This document shows, in pieces, positions 61,514-64,000 of a DNA stretch of 64,000 nt. Each line of letters starts with the position of its first letter. The first letter of the stretch is position 1. The translations under genes and the position numbers were made by a program. Source of the stretch: Toxoplasma gondii ME49 (Eukaryota; Apicomplexa; Conoidasida; Eucoccidiorida; Sarcocystidae); the NCBI RefSeq assembly GCF_000006565.2, contig NC_031472.1, positions 1,291,727 to 1,355,726 of the forward strand, written 5' to 3'. The notes beneath the pieces were generated by a model. That model searched no databases. It had not been told where the DNA came from and saw nothing but the letters and a program-made list of their open reading frames with translations.

Positions 61514-64000
61514 ATGGCGCCTCGACGCCTACCGCCTGCAGTGCCTCAACGTGTGAAAGCCCCGTTGACAAGAGACAAAGAAAGCGGTCTTCCCAGTGTG
61601 TGTCGGGATAGTAAAAAAGCGATGAAAGAGAGGAAAACGCCATTCGAATTGCGGGTATCCGAAGCAGCCCCTCAGAGACTGAGACGGGGAAGGGAGCGTG
61701 AGGAAGAGCGGAAGAAAAGCAGAGACGGATGGCAAAGCCGATCACCATCGAAGTCCACAGAGGACGAGAAAAGACTATGGACATTCGAGCTAGAAATTGG
61801 CCCCGACGAGACAGCAGCCGAATGCGAGCTGCAAGCTGGAGAGAGCGAAAGGCGTCACAGCGCATCAAAGAATGCAGAAAGCAGTGCTAGTCTAGCAGAC
61901 GAGCAGGAAGCCGAAAGGAAGACACAACCCGAACGACTCGCGACAAACATGGGAATGAAGACATCTGAAAAAAGGCCCGACGTGGGTTTTGTATCTCAGC
62001 CGAAACCGATTATGATATCCCTCGGTCCTCCGCCGCTGCTGCCCATTCCAACACCTCCTTCTCGTTGCTTTTCCTCGCACTCTCTCTTGACAACGCCGCT
62101 TTCTCGTGATTTTGTTCTGCATGCGCCGGTGACGCCTGTGGCTTCCAGACAAAGGTCACGCCGAGCCGGAAACGTTTCCACCGAGTTTCCGTTTTTTGGG
62201 GAAAGGGCGAAGCAAGTGCCCACGGAGGAAGAGCTGCGGTCCACAGGCATCCCATTTCCGGAGTCTCCAAACCGAAGAAAGCCTCTCCTTTCTCGGTGCC
62301 TCTCGTCTTTTGCCCTTCTGCCCTCTGCTCCCTTTGCAGCCAACTCGACTTTGATGCCGTCTACCCCGCGGATTTCTACGCCACCGTCGCGTAGTTCAAA
62401 GTCTTCTTTTGCTGGTGCTTTTTCTGGGGTGGTTTCCAGGTTGCCAGCTTCTGCCAGTTCCTCCGCTTCGTTGGCCTCTCGAGTTTCGGGTCCGTCCCCC
62501 GGCAAATCGCCGCCTCTCTCTGCAGCGGTGTTTCTGGAAACGGGTGGGTGGGACCCTCTGTCGGACGAAGAGTCTGACGAGCAGCACAGCAACGACTCCG
62601 GAGAAGACGACAGGAAGGTGGCGAGGCGCAGAAATGAAGAACGGAAAGAAGACGCCGTTCCGCCGTCAGAAGAGCATGAAAAGTCTGCTCTGCAAATCTC
62701 GCGTGACGAAGAAAGTGGCTGGACAAGCCACACTTGGGGAGACCCCTGGAGTGACAACGAAGAGGCGAGAAAGCCGTTGCAGAAGAACAGTTGCGGAAAG
62801 AAAGGGGGAGGAGCGTTTCAAAGCGCGAAACCTCAGAAGCTGCCGCTAAACCGGGAAGCCAAGAAAGGAACTCCTCTTTCAGGGAAGCCCTCAGGGTCCC
62901 CTCAAAACAAGCACGTTCCCGCAGTTCCGGCGTTTCTCCAGCGGGGGTCTGGCACAGCGTCTTGTCTGCAGAAAAAGCGATTCTCGTTGACCGCTTGCTC
63001 ATCGTCGACTTTGACGTCATCCTCGTCATCGTTCTCTTTGTCGGGTGCTTCTTTCTCTTCTTCGTCGATCTGTTTGCCTTCCCCTGCTCCGGTGAGCGAG
63101 GCATGTGCGCCCCTGGCGGGTGAGGAGTGCCGGCCAGATGCGAACGCGTCCTGGCAGTCTGAGCAGGTCCAAGCGTTTCCGGTTTCGTCTTCTGCGCCTT
63201 CTTTCTCCCGTCTTGCTTCGGGCGTTTTGTTCTCAGGAACTGCAGTGCCTTCCCCTCCCCCGCGGCGGGACCACAAAGCCAAAGATTCCATCTTTTTACT
63301 GCGCTCGTTCTCCGGAAAACCTCCCCCGCCGCCTCCGGTTTGTGCTGGAAAGGTGAACTCTGTCCGGCTGGCAGTTTCTGCAGGTTCTTCGAGTTCTTTT
63401 GTAGAGGACCCTTCCGTATGTTCGGGTGTTTCGGCTGTCGTACCGCCACCTCCTGACGACGGAGTGGAAAAGGCGTTTTCCGAATCTTTCCCGAGATCTG
63501 TGTCGCATTCGGGGCCTGCGCGAGTGCGAAAACCCCCTCCGACGTTGTTTTGTCGGGAGGCACATCTTTTTTTTCCGATTCCTCACGAAGAGCCACCAAC
63601 AGGAAAGGCGCATTCGTCTGCGACCTACCACCCGGTTCGAGGTTCCCTTCAGCCTCCTGACGCGGCGAGCTTCTCCGCGGTAGAAGACGCCTCTTTGTCA
63701 GGATTTCCTCCCGTTTCTGGATCGTACACCCGTGGACTTCCTCCCATCGTTCTCTACGGAACAGACAGCTACTTCAGTTGTTCCCCGTCTGTCTACGAGG
63801 CGGCAGAGAGCGAGTTGGACGTGCGGTCCTTTCGGTTTGCAGAGAGGTCTTCTCATGCGCTTCGACCGGGGTTCCCCTTGGAAAAGCCGCGCCACGGGAG
63901 AAACGTTTTGCAGGGCTCTTTCGCGTCCTCGACTCTGCCGCCGCCCGCCGCGCAGCCTGGGGAGGAGACGGAACACCTCGAAAGCGCTTCTTCGCACGCG
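61514..64000 (+). CDS. Partial large low-complexity protein, open to the right edge
   Basis: From an in-frame TGA at 61427 the plus-strand frame is open to the end of the window. The first good ATG is at 61514 (AACATGG), giving at least 829 codons without a stop (start MAPRRLPPAVPQR). Nearly 2.5 kb without a stop is strong evidence for coding. The first 145 residues are charged (Glu, Lys, Arg); the rest is rich in Pro, Ser and acidic stretches. There is no membrane segment or known domain. Two Trp-acidic motifs stand out: WDPLSDEESDEQ (about residue 346) and WTSHTWGDPWSDNEE (about residue 403). They look like short docking motifs, such as those of endocytic adaptors, but this is speculation. 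Smaller open frames on the other strand here are mirror images of this one. The recognisable domain may lie beyond the window. Confidence 0.75.
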   Translation, partial: MAPRRLPPAVPQRVKAPLTRDKESGLPSVCRDSKKAMKERKTPFELRVSEAAPQRLRRGREREEERKKSRDGWQSRSPSKSTEDEKRLWTFELEIGPDETAAECELQAGESERRHSASKNAESSASLADEQEAERKTQPERLATNMGMKTSEKRPDVGFVSQPKPIMISLGPPPLLPIPTPPSRCFSSHSLLTTPLSRDFVLHAPVTPVASRQRSRRAGNVSTEFPFFGERAKQVPTEEELRSTGIPFPESPNRRKPLLSRCLSSFALLPSAPFAANSTLMPSTPRISTPPSRSSKSSFAGAFSGVVSRLPASASSSASLASRVSGPSPGKSPPLSAAVFLETGGWDPLSDEESDEQHSNDSGEDDRKVARRRNEERKEDAVPPSEEHEKSALQISRDEESGWTSHTWGDPWSDNEEARKPLQKNSCGKKGGGAFQSAKPQKLPLNREAKKGTPLSGKPSGSPQNKHVPAVPAFLQRGSGTASCLQKKRFSLTACSSSTLTSSSSSFSLSGASFSSSSICLPSPAPVSEACAPLAGEECRPDANASWQSEQVQAFPVSSSAPSFSRLASGVLFSGTAVPSPPPRRDHKAKDSIFLLRSFSGKPPPPPPVCAGKVNSVRLAVSAGSSSSFVEDPSVCSGVSAVVPPPPDDGVEKAFSESFPRSVSHSGPARVRKPPPTLFCREAHLFFPIPHEEPPTGKAHSSATYHPVRGSLQPPDAASFSAVEDASLSGFPPVSGSYTRGLPPIVLYGTDSYFSCSPSVYEAAESELDVRSFRFAERSSHALRPGFPLEKPRHGRNVLQGSFASSTLPPPAAQPGEETEHLESASSHA

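Noticed and set aside
62376..63599. Open frame of 407 codons on the minus strand
   Set aside because: It is the reverse of the longer plus-strand frame that runs from 61514 to the window edge with natural acidic and Pro/Ser-rich content.

Overview
This window looks like nuclear DNA of a tissue-cyst-forming coccidian (Apicomplexa, Sarcocystidae): Toxoplasma gondii or a very close relative such as Hammondia or Neospora. The support is indirect but consistent. Genes have many short exons with clean GT-AG introns. Introns and spacers carry (TA)n tracts. Proteins are rich in Ser, Arg and Glu low-complexity stretches, and TGCATGC motifs occur in 5' regions. All positions and phases were read by eye, so single exon edges may be off by one or two bases.

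Layout, left to right. A gene of unknown function on the minus strand enters from the left edge (start codon at 587). Three further minus-strand genes follow: an intact single-exon, single-pass membrane protein (2323-4095); a 15-exon MTR4/SKIV2L2-type exosome RNA helicase (5992-17360); and a MoaA/MOCS1A-type radical SAM enzyme of molybdenum cofactor synthesis (about 20783-30074). After a 3.8 kb divergent spacer comes a plus-strand gene of about 20 exons (33868 to at least 47821). It encodes a multidomain lipid-handling protein: acyl-CoA-binding domain, PH domain, hydrophobic segment, then a Sec14/CRAL-TRIO domain. Convergent to it is calcineurin B on the minus strand (50087-52734, five exons). 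Next, also on the minus strand, is a single-exon A-type Fe-S carrier, IscA/ISCA-like, with a very long N-terminal extension (56239-57753). At the right edge a plus-strand open frame starts at 61514 and runs out of the window.

The genes do not form one pathway. MoaA needs two [4Fe-4S] clusters, and the IscA-like protein belongs to cluster assembly. Calcineurin B is the Ca2+-sensing subunit of a phosphatase, and the helicase is the nuclear exosome cofactor. The most unusual objects are the ACBP-PH-CRAL-TRIO fusion, a MoaA homologue with an odd 3' end and a GC-AG intron, an organelle-type tRNA-Phe remnant inside a helicase intron, and the 5-bp first coding exon of calcineurin B.
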